A stretch of DNA of 64,000 nucleotides. Source: Harmothoe impar. Its lineage: Eukaryota > Annelida > Polychaeta > Phyllodocida > Polynoidae. The position numbers were made by a program, and so were the translations under genes. The notes beneath the pieces are model-generated. The model saw nothing but the letters and a program-made list of their open reading frames with translations. It did not search any database and was not told the origin of the DNA. The stretch spans positions 56,155,800 through 56,219,799 of the forward strand of contig OX381714.1 of NCBI GenBank assembly GCA_947462335.1, written 5' to 3'. This document shows positions 36,351-46,628 of this stretch, piece after piece (within the stretch, counting starts at the first letter, position 1; the number at the start of each line of letters is the position of its first letter).

Positions 36351-36817
36351 ACTTGCGACTGGTAAAAAGATAGCAGATATCAGTGTTGACGAAGGTGGTC
36401 CTAGCCGGGAGGGGAAAAGGCTACAATGGACCACTGGAGACTCTGAGAAAAGGTTGTGACAGCAGCCATCCCACGCTATCTGACAGTGAGTACGGTCAAG
36501 GCACATTGCACCACAGTCACCAGTTGGTTGTCAGGTTTGCCAGGGTCAGGAGCTAGGATGTGTTCACAATGGTTGACTATGACTTGTACACTGTCAATAC
36601 AAACTCAATTTTGATATAATACTTCTATTCCCACTTTTCTGTATATTGTGAGAGGTTCGATAAAACTGAAAAGAATTGGAGAAAAACTCATCCGGACCTT
36701 TTGCTTTTGCTTTACGCAAAGAAAATGGGTGCATAGCTGAAGAAAATAATACTTCCCATCTATTTCCAAAATGAATTGAATGCGTTTTTCATTCAATCAG
36801 ATTCAAATAAGACAGTT

Positions 36818-36899
36818 AGTAGTATAGTATGTATCGGAACGGGACTATAGTTAAGTACTGTTTATTACTCAATCGACATGCAGCCAATCAGAGGCCTCC
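36818..36899 (+). repeat. Left terminal inverted repeat
   Basis: It matches the reverse complement of 46,629-46,710 except at positions 10 and 61. The inner part contains a CCAAT box (GCAGCCAATCAG). Confidence 0.92.
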
Positions 36900-37390
36900 A
36901 TTTGACCGGAAGTGACGTCACATGCCCATATAAGGGCATACCGGAAGTGACGTCACGTGACCTTGACCTAGTTAGAGGTCAAGGTCATGACTCAGCCAAT
37001 CAGAGGCTTCCATTTGCCCGGAAGTGATGTCACACGCCCATATAAGGGCATACCGGAAGTGACGTCATGTGACGTCACACGCCCATATAAGGGCATACCG
37101 GAAGTGACGTCATGTGACCTTCACATGTACATATAAGGGCATACCGGAAGTGACGTCAAGCGACCTTGACTTAGTTAGAGGCTTCTGATTGGCTGGTACA
37201 CCGGAAGTGACCCATTTATGCAAATGAGGGGCCTACTTCTGGTCAAATGGAGACCTCTGATTGGTTGGGTCATGAAGAAATGTGTCTCTTAATTTAATTT
37301 TGTTTAGGAAGTGATCGATTTTAGGATCACGCGACCGGAAGTGACCTGATGAGTCACGTGACTAGAAGTGACGACGACACATACCTTAAT
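36900..37390. promoter_or_regulatory. Left subterminal array of CArG, ETS and CRE sites
   Basis: Four units carry a CArG-type box, five bases, then CCGGAAGT fused to TGACGTCA. CArG boxes CCATATAAGG lie at 36,926, 37,038 and 37,083; the fourth is ACATATAAGG at 37,129. ETS cores follow at 36,941, 37,053, 37,098 and 37,144, each running into a CRE. A further ETS-CRE pair is at 36,906-36,920, and CACGTG E-boxes occur nearby (36,954). The layout matches serum response elements, with ternary-complex-factor sites next to CArG. Binding is inferred from motif only. Confidence 0.75.
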
Positions 37391-38154
37391 TAGACGATTC
37401 AGCAGCGACCGGAGGAAGTGTCACTTTAAGAGGACACGCTAGTTAATTGTTATAATTGTTTTACTTACTAATAAAAGAAGACGTATGAAAATAAACACAA
37501 CAATAATTTTATTTTATTTTTTTATTTTCTTTTTTTCAATTCTAATAACACTCTATTTTTGAAAAGATGCGCTCAATCAATCAATAACACACTTTTTTCA
37601 TATTTTAAAGGACTCGTTGTCACACCGTTAGAATGCACGCGACGCTTATAATACAAGTAGCGCACGTCATCTTTCTCTATGGTGTAAGTGGCCATTTTTG
37701 GTTCGTACCACTTTTGAAATTTATATTTACCGCAAGGAGAGTTTTTCGTTTTCGAAAACATTTAAGAAGACGACTACTTCTGTACACTTTTTTTAAGATT
37801 TTCTTTCACCGGTTCCGCTGATTTGATCGTAGCAAATGTAAGTCTTAGGGTTGACACTTGGGATCCCGTCACCTTCTCACGCCGCTTTTTCTTTTCTTTC
37901 TGAAGTATGTCTCTCTCAGGCGAGGTTTGACTACACACAGGCAAACATCAGAGGCACCCAATAGCGCTAATTCTACCTTCAGACAAAGGTCAGGCACGGC
38001 TGGCCTATAATAGACGGGTCAAGGGCTATTCTAGTGAGGGTCAGGCTACGCAGGACATTCAATAAAAAGCTGGAGTTTGGCAAACTTGCTTTTGAAAGTC
38101 TGACCATGCGGGATCCTCATGCCATAGTCTGGCAATGCTGAACTCTTGGGAGAG

Positions 38155-39712
38155 TATGCCGGACTCTTGCTGGCCAGACTTTCAAGCAAATTTGCCAAAG
38201 TCCAGCTTGTTATTGAATTTCCGGCGTAGCCTGACCCTCAGTAGAATAGTCCTTGACTCATCTATTATAGGTCAGCAGCGCCTGACCCTTGTATGAGAGT
38301 AGTATTGGCGACATTGGCCGACTCTGATATTTACCCGTGTGTACGGCGGGAGGAAGGGGTTCACAGCCACTGCTTGCGCTTATAGAGCGCTACTAGCGGA
38401 GGTCTGGATGAGGAGACTACGGTGTTTGTCTTTTGCTTGTGCAGCTGCTGCTGCTGCTGCTGCTGACGATGTCACGGATGCCGCTGACAGATACTGCTGC
38501 TTGTGCTGCACGAGACTGAGTAGCCGCTATTACTAATGCTACTAATACTAGTATGAGAAAATACATTTAGTCAATTGATTAAATCAAGGAGGTTTTCTGA
38601 CTTCAGTGGATCGTTTAGCCATCGGCCACGGGCAAAACTTGAAACCATTTTATACATGGGACAATTGGCAGACTCGAAACGTGTTGGTACCATAGGGTCG
38701 ATCATGTTCATCATCAGTTCAGGCAAAGGAAGTGTGTCGACAGCACGCGAAAACTTCATGTCTGAATGTTTCAACACAAGACTTTTTATCACACTCACAC
38801 AGCTGCTTTGAAGAGTGAATCCTTGACCAAACTTGTGCTTTTCCAACACAGCTTTGGCCTCTTTCTGTGCAGTAAGGGATCTCTCTTTCGGGTTCATCTC
38901 AGTGCTGTCTAGCATGTCCTCAAAGTCTTTAACATAATGTTCCAACGGACTACAAATGATGGACTCCAGATCATCGTCCGCATATGTCGTCTCCTCGCAC
39001 CATATTGTGTCTTCGCCTGTTTCGAATTCCGTCATTTTCTTGACAATCTCCTCCTGAGTGCCTTGCATATATCGAAGCTCCTTCAAGGAGTTGATAACTT
39101 GTATGGCGAAGACTGACAAACTTGAAGGAATTTCACCACAGTCAGGCCAAGTATACGGAGCTAAGAAAAATAGCTCCAACAAAATCTTCTCCCTCTGTCC
39201 AAATGAAACTACTGTTCCGATGAAGTTGAAGCATGCTTCTATCCATTGCTCCTTGGTGACGTCCTTCCAATGTTTCTTTACCTCACAGGCATCATAGGGC
39301 ACCGTTTCTCTTCTTGCTTCAACTGGGAGTTGCTTTTTCTTTCTTGGACTCATTTCGAGAGGGTTTCGATGCTCTGTAGCGTCAACACTTTCATAAACAA
39401 AGAAAATAGCAGAACTAACCATCGTAACGTGCTGAGCGAGCGTAGAGTGGACGATGCTACGAAGATGAAGGGCGGGTGGAGAAAGTGTGACTGGTGACAG
39501 GGGTGTTTCACTCCTTATGTACCCTGTCCTAGATAAGCCTCTTAAACGGCTGAAAAGACTCTCTAAGTACAGAGCTTCTACCGCAGGTGGGTTTAGACTT
39601 AAGCAGCTTAGTTCACACACGTGTCTGTTAGAAAAAGCTACTTGCACACGCGCTTTCTTTTTTTTTCACTAGTATTCACCTTCTGCCGACTTATAAGACA
39701 CCTATACACTCT
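38155..39712. repeat. Left inverted arm of the Polinton
   Basis: This arm is an inverted copy of about 44,015-46,078. Matching spans the whole 260-residue gene, its leader (GGGTACATAAGGAGTGAAAC) and its 3' flank (TGACCC.TG.ATGAGAGTAGTATTGGCGACATTGG in pieces). The arm's outer part also pairs locally with 37,930-38,100. Confidence 0.85.
38571..39353 (-). CDS. Polinton-borne 260-residue protein, left copy
   Basis: Family not recognised. The start is set at ATG 39,353-39,351 (MSPRKKKQ) because homology with the right-hand copy begins there; the frame is open further upstream without shared sequence. It has a basic N-terminus (PRKKK, possible nuclear signal), an aromatic segment KKHWKDVTKEQW, an acidic middle with TTYADDD, and a predicted helical C-terminal half with PLPELMMNMIDP. 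No signal peptide or membrane segment. About nine in ten residues equal the right copy and both are 260 residues long, so both frames appear kept open by selection or very recent duplication. A TACATAAGG element lies about 30 bases before a possible start site. Captured host or viral accessory gene is the best guess. Confidence 0.75.
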   Translation of the reverse strand: MSPRKKKQLPVEARRETVPYDACEVKKHWKDVTKEQWIEACFNFIGTVVSFGQREKILLELFFLAPYTWPDCGEIPSSLSVFAIQVINSLKELRYMQGTQEEIVKKMTEFETGEDTIWCEETTYADDDLESIICSPLEHYVKDFEDMLDSTEMNPKERSLTAQKEAKAVLEKHKFGQGFTLQSSCVSVIKSLVLKHSDMKFSRAVDTLPLPELMMNMIDPMVPTRFESANCPMYKMVSSFARGRWLNDPLKSENLLDLIN

Positions 39713-39715
39713 TTC

Positions 39716-40783
39716 TCGTGAAATCTATGGAAGATGATGGAAGGACCACTGACTACATTTTCTTTGATCAGAGCGTGGAGGACGGCGTCGAACGGAGGGA
39801 ACGTTGTGAACACAGCTTATAGGTTTTTTGGAAGAGGTCTTGTAAAGTCAAACTGGCGAGAGAGATGGCGTCTTTCAACATGACAATGACAATGCTGCTA
39901 TGTTGGAAAAAAATAGCGTGATTTTTTCAAAAAGCTTCTATGAAAGATTTGACGTCTTCGTTGTTGTAGTGGATCGAGTAATCTGTCATAGTTTGCTTCT
40001 TCTTGTCATACTAAACTTTCTGACATGTGACGTAGTCGGATTTCGGCCATTTTGACGCCCGTCAGGTCGCTGTCAAAAAGTCGATCTCGGTGGCAGGGGT
40101 TTTTTGTTTACTAGTTTCTTGGTATACGTCATCCATTCGTAAGTAAAGCAACCTTTCTCTTCGTTTGTAGTGAAAGCTCGCAAATAATTCGCGTAGCTGT
40201 AACCAAGTGCTAAAAAAGTTGACTACTACGTCAACTATTGATTGCTTCTCTTTATGACGCTGAATTGTTGGTTTCTTCGGTCTCCGGAGGCAAATAACGA
40301 GTGAAGGCGTATTTTTTGATCAGGTTCAAGTCGTAACTCTCCGAGTTGAAGCGTACGACTGGAGCTTGACGGATGTATCTCAGAAGCTGCTTCTTCAGTT
40401 GAACTAACGGTTGTCTGGTGTGAGCTGCAGCGAAGCCGCCTGGAGAAGGGGTGAATGTCGCTTCCTCTAGCAGGAGAGCTTCACCTATCGCTACATGTAA
40501 CTTCGCTAAGGTTGGTCGGTAAACTTCTAGCACAGCTTTCTCGATGACTTTGACGTTCTCGTTTATGTGATTTTTAAACTCGGTCTAACAAGGGGTCGGA
40601 ATCTGCGTCGGATTCTCTGACGTACGCTGCCCCTCCTACCCCGGAAAGTCGTATGCGACGCTAGCCGACATCGCTGCATAGAGGGCAAAACTTAGGTATC
40701 GTTCTTAATTTTTCTACGGGTCACTCGTGATTGTACGGTCTTTTAAAAATTTTGAAACACTTTTCGCAAACGTCCTGCGGCAT
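39716..40783 (-). pseudogene. Broken family B DNA polymerase (N-terminal half)
   Basis: Pieces of one gene lie in several frames on the minus strand. From its start: a C2H2-like finger beginning at 40,783 (CEKCFKIFKRPYNHE, then a stop at 40,723, then CPLC), a segment open at 40,252-40,595 with the exonuclease II motif FNSESYDLNL (about 40,330-40,350), GCFTYEWM (about 40,135-40,160), HYNNEDVKSF (about 39,970), MLKDAISL (about 39,865-39,885) and GPSIIFHRFHE (39,716-39,753). These are typical of the protein-primed DNA polymerase family of Polintons and their viral relatives. The palm half with the catalytic aspartates is missing: the gene ends exactly where the left inverted arm begins. It cannot encode a working polymerase. 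Confidence 0.75.
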
Positions 40784-40949
40784 GTTTTTCTTTTTTTTGT
40801 TTTTTCACTTATTTACCAAATATTAAAAAAATAAACGTTGTTTATCACTTCGAATACTAGACGCCTCTTACCACACGATGCTATTAGCATAGTGAAAGAC
40901 GTCTGTAGTGTAGGATCGATTTCAACAGATGTCCATCTTACTGCAGGGA

Positions 40950-42023
40950 TCAGACGAGAGTCGTCAACACTGGAGTGTCACAGCTCACTTTTATTTCTTT
41001 GGGTACAGCTGCATACAACCCTTGAACATACATTGCGACGTCGCCGCGTCCCATGTAGTCTTCCAACACTTTCATCAGAGCCATAGGCTCAGACGTCTCG
41101 TTGTACTTCCAAGCTTTCAGCACTTCATACACAGGGTTCTTCACAGTCCTGTCAGAAGGCACAGGTTGAGAGATGGAAGTTACTTCATGAGAAGTCAACC
41201 CTAAGTAGATCCCTATGGTCTTCCAGTCTCTAGGGCAGAGCTCAGCTAAAAGAGAGAAATATTTCTGCACTTTCCACTCCATGTCTCCACTCTCTAAGCC
41301 ATCCCACATGTCATGCTTGTCCATGTACTCACGTGAGAATTTGATGAGGTCCATACGGTAAGATTCTTCCAAGGCGGTGGCTAGGTCCTTCCACCTACTA
41401 GTACAACTTTTCTGGTACCAAGTAGTGAACATTTCTCTAGCTTGAGTTATGACACTTGTCTCACAACTGAGATATCCCATATCCTTCAAGTTCACTTCAA
41501 GGAATGAACCTAACCGTATGTAATCTGATGTCGGCAACTTACCGCTTATTTTCAGTAGCATAGCGTCTGACAAGTATCCTAACGGCTCTGCTTTGAAGTA
41601 TGATGATACAGGTACCGCTGCAGCAGAACCAATAACAGGAGCAGCGTCTGCGCTGGTATCAGACGACTCGTTGTCGGAACAGGGCAACCACATGACTTCG
41701 TAAGGTATTGGTGAGGGCAGGCGACACGGACCGGACGCACTACCAGTGGAAATGAGGTCGAAAAACGGACTGTGCGCCCGTGACCCTTCGGGTTCCTCGT
41801 ACGCCTCGTCGTCAGCGTCGTTCTCTGTTTCACCCTGTTGCTTTAGGACATGTATGTCTACTACGCGCTGCTGAGGCTGAGTGTCCGAATAGCTGTAAGT
41901 CTCAGCGCGAGCAGCGTTGATGGCGTCGGTTGATGAAGCGGTGGAGAAGTTCTGTGCAACGTACTGCGTGTCAGTACTAGTAGCGGTAGTCGCAGCAAGA
42001 GGTGTAGCAGCAGCAGCAGTAGT

Positions 42024-42055
<32 letters not shown>

Positions 42056-42163
42056 CAGCAGGAGCAAGCGCAGCGCTAGCAAGTGCAGCAGTAGCAGGCG
42101 CAGCAGTAGCAGGCACAGCAGCAGCAGGCACAGCCGCCTCAGCAAGCGCAGCAGTAACAGGCG

Positions 42164-42197
<34 letters not shown>

Positions 42198-42533
42198 CAC
42201 AGCAGTAACAAGCGCGGCAGCAGCAACAGCAGCAGCAGCAGCAGTAGCAGCAGCACTAGCAGCACGAGGATCACTAGCAGCCGCAGCAAGCGCAGCAGTA
42301 GCGGCAGCAGTGTGCTCAGCAGCAACAACCGTCGCGAGTGTAACAACGTCGCTACTACTGCTGTGTGCGCTCGCTACAGCGGGAGGGTGATAAGCCCAAG
42401 CGGTTGCGGCGGTAGTCTCAATTTCAGTAGCAAGAGGAGACGCTGACAGTAAACGATCACCGTTCTGCGTATTCTTCTTGTTCTTGAACTCGATTAGATC
42501 CTTGGACGACAGTAGTTGTTGTGTTTTGCTCAT
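40950..42533 (-). CDS. Polinton-borne tandem death-domain protein
   Basis: 527 residues from ATG 42,533-42,531 (MSKTQQLLSS); a CACCACC context precedes this ATG. Residues about 70-190 are an alanine-rich tract made by GCA repeats. An acidic, disordered stretch follows (about 240-300). The C-terminal 200 residues hold two death-fold-like domains: about 325-400, with SRWKDLATALEE, and about 422-505, with PRDWKTIGIYLGL and the closing YEVLKAWKYNETSEPMALM. Death domains mediate homotypic assembly in apoptosis and innate immune signalling (known). No caspase, kinase or TIR module is attached, so an adaptor or decoy role is likely (inference). Intronless, with its own TATA box. Host-derived capture by the element is the simplest origin. 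Confidence 0.8.
42001..42310. repeat. GCA/GTA triplet tract coding poly-alanine
   Basis: Long runs of GCA with interspersed GTA and ACA lie within the death-domain gene. The complementary open frames (poly-Leu and poly-Ala on other frames) are shadows. Confidence 0.85.
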
Positions 42534-42590
42534 GGTGGTGCTTGTAGAGAGCAGCAAAAGACTGAGTGATTGAACGGGTGTTTCCAGGCC

Positions 42591-42600
42591 TCTTATATAC
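42591..42600 (-). promoter_or_regulatory. TATA box of the death-domain gene
   Basis: On the minus strand GTATATAAGA lies 58 bases before the ATG. This predicts a start site near 42,565 and a leader of about 30 bases. Confidence 0.75.
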
Positions 42601-42990
42601 TCCTTCTCGCTTCTAGAGCTAAGCTACTTACAGCTCTCTTCAGCTGCCCGCCGGCTGACCGGTGACCATTCACAAAGAGAAACAAAAAGTCATAAGGCAT
42701 GACGTTTTCAGCTGGACCCCTTTCCCCCTCCCCTTTGAGAGATCGACTGACACGAGCTAAGCTACTTACTACCTTGTTCAGCAATTCAACGTGAGTTAGC
42801 TGTATAAAGGATTAAGCAGTTGCTGCCGCCAGCTGACCGGCGGACATTCCCAAAGAGAAACAAAAGACATAAGTCATGACGTTTTCAGCTGGATCTCTTT
42901 CCCCCCTCCCTCTTTTTTTTGAGAGATGGACTGCCATGAGCGGGCGGTGTACCGACTGTACTAATTCAACGCGCATTAGCTGTATAAAGG
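42600..42990. other. Duplicated spacer upstream of the death-domain gene
   Basis: A block with CAAAGAGAAACAAAA, CATGACGTTTTCAGCTGGA and TTTCCCCC is present twice (about 42,660-42,740 and 42,845-42,925). Non-coding. Confidence 0.65.
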
Positions 42991-43151
42991 ATTAAGCAGT
43001 CATGAGCTTAGAGTGTGTATACAAAAAACTACAGGAGGCGTGTAGTGTGAAGCAGGACCCCCTAAGACGGGAGTGTCTGTCTGTGAGTAGAGTCGTGTGC
43101 ATGTGGTGAGCGACTTAAGTGTAAAACAAAAAAAATCACCGCCTCCTGCCG

Positions 43152-43714
43152 TGGTGAGTAGACTGGCCGGCGGCGGCCGGCTAGTTCAATAGGGGTGACA
43201 GCTGACTAAGGCTGTGCATGAAAATCCGATTTTCACCTGACCTCTGACGTTTGTTACAATGAATGCCAAAGGGGGAGAGAGTTGTCCTCAGGTAGGGGGT
43301 AGGAGGTAAGGCTAATGGCTAAGGAAAAAAAACACCATTTTCAGCTGGCCACCACAGACGGCGATGACATACCCCTCGGCATCTAAGCTCTTAAGAAGCT
43401 CTCACGGAGCGGAGCGGCTGCTGGACAGCTGGGGTGAGTAGACAGGTCGGCGGCGGCTAGCTAGTTCAATAGGAGTGACAGCTGACTAAGGCTGTGCATG
43501 AAAATCAGATTTTCACCTGACCTCTGACGTTTGTTACAATGAATGCTAAAGGGGGAGAGAGTCGTCCTCAGGTAGGGGGTAGGAGGTAAGGCTAATGGAT
43601 AAAGAAAAAACACCATTTTCAGCTGGCCACCAAAGATGATGATGACACGCTCCTCGTCATCTAAGCTCTTAAGAAGCTCTTACGGAGCGGAGCGGCTGCT
43701 GGACAGCTGGGGTG
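43152..43714. repeat. 280-bp tandem duplication in the Polinton centre
   Basis: CTAGTTCAATAGG starts matching blocks at 43,181 and 43,461. Both contain TTCACCTGACCTCTGACG, GGTAGGGGGTAGGAGG and GGAGCGGAGCGGCTGC. No long open frame. Confidence 0.85.
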
Positions 43715-44404
43715 CTGTTGGAAATAGGATTAAACTCCCTCTGTATAAAAGCTCTGATTTCTGTTGGAAAAAAAACCATAGCACCTTTGACCACAGTAAC
43801 GTCTACTACCACCACCACCAGCACCACCGTCGCTGCCACCGCCGCCGCCGCCGCCAGTCACAGCTGATCACCTCATTAAAAAGCATGTGACGTCGTCGCT
43901 TCTAGTCACTTGCTTCATCAAGTCGCTTCCAGGCACGTGATCTTAAAGACCCTCACTTCTTAAACAAAAAAACGAAGAGACACACTTCTTCCTCTCGAGA
44001 GGAAGAATGACGTATATAAGGAGGCTGACACGTGTATAGGTGCCTTATTAGTCGGCAAGGGGTAAATACTAGTGAAAAAGGAAGACAGGTGTGCAGGTAG
44101 CTTTCTAACAGACACGTGTGTGCACTAAGCTGCTTAAGTCTAAACCCTCCTGCAGTAGTCAAGTAGCATGTGAAAACTTACTTAACAGATCACTTAATTG
44201 AGTAGAGACTCTGTACTGAGAGAGTCTTTTCAGCTGTTTAAGAGGATTATCTAGGACAGGGTACATAAGGAGTGAAACGCTGCTCTCACTCATCGTAGCA
44301 TTGTCCACTCCACGCTCGCTCAGCATGTTATGAGGGTTATTTCTACCTTTACAGCTTCTTTTCTTATTGAAGTGTCGACGCTACAGAGCATCGAAACTCT
44401 CCAA

Positions 44405-45187
44405 ATGAGTCCAAGAAAGAAAAAGCAACTCCCACTAGAAGCAAGAAGAGAAACAGTGCCCTATGATGCATGTGAGGTAAAGAAACATTGGAAGGACGTC
44501 ACCAAGGAGCAATGGATAGAAGCATGCTTCAACTTCATCGGAACGGAAGTAGTTTCATTTGGACAGAGGGAGAAAATTTTGTTGGAGCTATTTTTCTTAG
44601 CCCCGTATAGTTGGTGTGACTGTAGTGGTGAAATTCCTTCAGGTTTTTCAGCGTTCGGCATACAAGTTATCTGGTCTTTGAAGAAGCTTCGATATATGCA
44701 ACGCACTCACGAGGAGATTGTTCAGAAAATGACGGAATTCGAAACAAAAGAAGTATGGTGCGAGGAGACGACATATGCGGACGATGATCTGGAGTACATC
44801 ATTTGTAGCCCGTTGGAACATTATGTTAAAGACTTTGAGGACATGCTAGCCAGCACTGCGATGACCCCGAAAGAGAGATCCCTTACTGCACAGAAGGAGG
44901 CCAAAGCTGTGTTGGAAAAGCTCAAGTTTGGTCAAGGATTCACTCTTCAAAGCAGCTGTGTGAGTGTGATAAAAAGTGTTGTGTTGAAACATCCGGACAT
45001 GAAGTTTTCGCGGGCTGTCGACACACTTCCTTTGCCTGAACTGATGATGAACATGATCGACCCCGTCGTACCAACATGTTTCGACTCTGCCAATTGTCCC
45101 ATGTATAAAATGGTTTCAAGTTTTGCCTGTGGCCGATGGCTAAACGATCCACTGAAGTCAGAAAACATCCTTGATTTAGTCGACTGA
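44405..45187 (+). CDS. Polinton-borne 260-residue protein, right copy
   Basis: Inverted paralogue of the gene at 38,571-39,353, the same length from MSPRKKKQ to stop. Differences are about 30 substitutions and three compensating single- or double-residue indels, such as GTVVSF against GTEVVSF and GEDTIW against KEVW. In-frame compensation suggests that protein function has been under constraint. TATATAAGG at about 44,013 and TACATAAGG at about 44,263 are candidate core promoters. An open frame extends upstream to about 44,330 but has no counterpart in the left copy. Directly downstream is a GCA-repeat tract. Family not recognised. Confidence 0.75.
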   Translation: MSPRKKKQLPLEARRETVPYDACEVKKHWKDVTKEQWIEACFNFIGTEVVSFGQREKILLELFFLAPYSWCDCSGEIPSGFSAFGIQVIWSLKKLRYMQRTHEEIVQKMTEFETKEVWCEETTYADDDLEYIICSPLEHYVKDFEDMLASTAMTPKERSLTAQKEAKAVLEKLKFGQGFTLQSSCVSVIKSVVLKHPDMKFSRAVDTLPLPELMMNMIDPVVPTCFDSANCPMYKMVSSFACGRWLNDPLKSENILDLVD

Positions 45188-45247
45188 CTAAATGTATTTT
45201 CTCATACTAGTATTAGTGGCATTAGTAATAGCGGCTACTCGGTCTCG

Positions 45248-45380
45248 TGCAGCACAAGCAGCAGCATCTGTCAGCAGCAGCTGCTGCAGCAGCAGCACGA
45301 TCAGCACAAGCAGCAGCTGCTGCAGCAGCTGCACAAGCAGCACAAGCAGCAGCATCTGTCAGCAGCATCCGTGACATCGT

Positions 45381-45411
<31 letters not shown>

Positions 45412-45581
45412 TGCACGAGTAGCACAAGCAGCAGCATCTGTCAACAGCATCCGTGACATCGTCAGCAACTGCAGCAGCTGCACGAGCAGTACAAGCAGCA
45501 GCAGCTGTCAGCAGCTGCAGCAGCTGCACGAGCAGCACAAGCAGCAGCACCGACAGCAGCAGCAACAGCAAATCAGCAGCA

Positions 45582-45617
<36 letters not shown>

Positions 45618-45620
45618 GCA
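45248..45620. repeat. GCA triplet expansion in the right arm
   Basis: About 370 bp of GCA/CAG repeats with GTGACATCGTCAGCA inserts. The left arm has only about 70 bp at the same place (about 38,440-38,510). Open frames across it on both strands are repeat-derived. Confidence 0.85.
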
Positions 45621-46380
45621 ATGTGGACCGCTAAATTCGAGATGGTGACATATCTGTTTCTTAGAATCGACATTCGACATGAGGTCTAGTGACATTTGAC
45701 ATGAAGCTTGAAAAACATAGTGACAGGTGACATGAGCAATTCTTAAAATCGACATGAGATATGAGCATAATTAAGCGACATCGACATGCGCCATGACTAT
45801 TTTTTATTTTTTTTGAAGACAACCGCCATAGCTTTCTTATCCAGACCTCCACTAGTAGCGCTCTATAAGCGCAAGCTTTGCCTTAAGAGAGCTGTGGCTG
45901 TGAACCCTCTCCTCTCTCCGTACACACAGGTAAATATCAGAGTCAGCCAATGTCGCCAATACTACTCTCATACAAAGGTCAGGCGCTGCTAGACTATAAT
46001 AGATGGGTCAGGCTAGGCCGGACATTCAATAACGGGCTGGACTTTGGCAAATTTGCTTGAAAGTCTAGCCAGCAAGAGATGCACATCATCATAAACGCGA
46101 TCATGATACCTTTCATAGTAAGTAGACTCGCCTCTCTGCCCTCTCTTTTAGAGAGGGCAGAGAAGCGAGTCTCACTCTTAAAAAACCCTGCCCCTCCCCC
46201 CCCCTCCCCCCCTCCCCCCCCATGCATCTTAAAGAGTGCCCCCCAGAGTGCCCCTCTCCCCCTAGAAAAAAAGAGCCACATTTTTAAATTATTTTTTAGC
46301 AAGCTTTTTTCAGCTTGCTTTTTTTTTCTTTTTTTAAATTTATTTATCCATCAAAATCTCAAGTGACTTATTTTGAAAAG

Positions 46381-46628
46381 CCAACCTAGTAGTCACGTGA
46401 CCCCCTTAAGTAGGTCACTTCCCGTCACGTGACCTATTTGAATTTCCCGCCAACATGGTGGTCACGTGACCCTCTTAAGTAGGTCACTTCCGGTCACGTG
46501 ACCTATTTGAATTTCCCGCCCAAAGGTCACGTGACCGGAAGTAGGTCACTTCCGGTCACGTGACCTATTTGAATTTCCCGCCAAAAGGGAGGCCTCTCAT
46601 TGGCTGCTTTTGAATTTCCCGCCAAAAG
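46381..46628. promoter_or_regulatory. Right subterminal array of E-box, ETS and E2F sites
   Basis: GGTCACGTGACC palindromes (E-box CACGTG) recur at least five times, with GGTCACTTCCGG (inverted ETS) between them. TTTGAATTTCCCGCC occurs four times; where followed by AAA it forms TTTCCCGCCAAA, a textbook E2F site. ATTGGCTG (inverted CCAAT) occurs twice next to the terminal repeat. The array differs from the left end although both share CCGGAAGTGAC cores. Confidence 0.75.

Larger units (their letters stand above)
44015..46078. repeat. Right inverted arm of the Polinton
   Basis: Counterpart of 38,155-39,712. It is longer because of a GCA triplet tract (45,248-45,620), GACATTCGACATG-type repeats (45,660-45,790) and a roughly 50-bp insert at 44,160-44,210. 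Confidence 0.85.

Noticed and set aside
41861..42390. Poly-leucine and second poly-alanine frames over the GCA tract
   Set aside because: They are shadows of the death-domain gene; triplet repeats stay open in all frames.
45192..45755. Poly-Ala, poly-Ser and poly-Cys frames downstream of the right 260-residue gene
   Set aside because: Triplet-repeat translations with no counterpart in the left arm.
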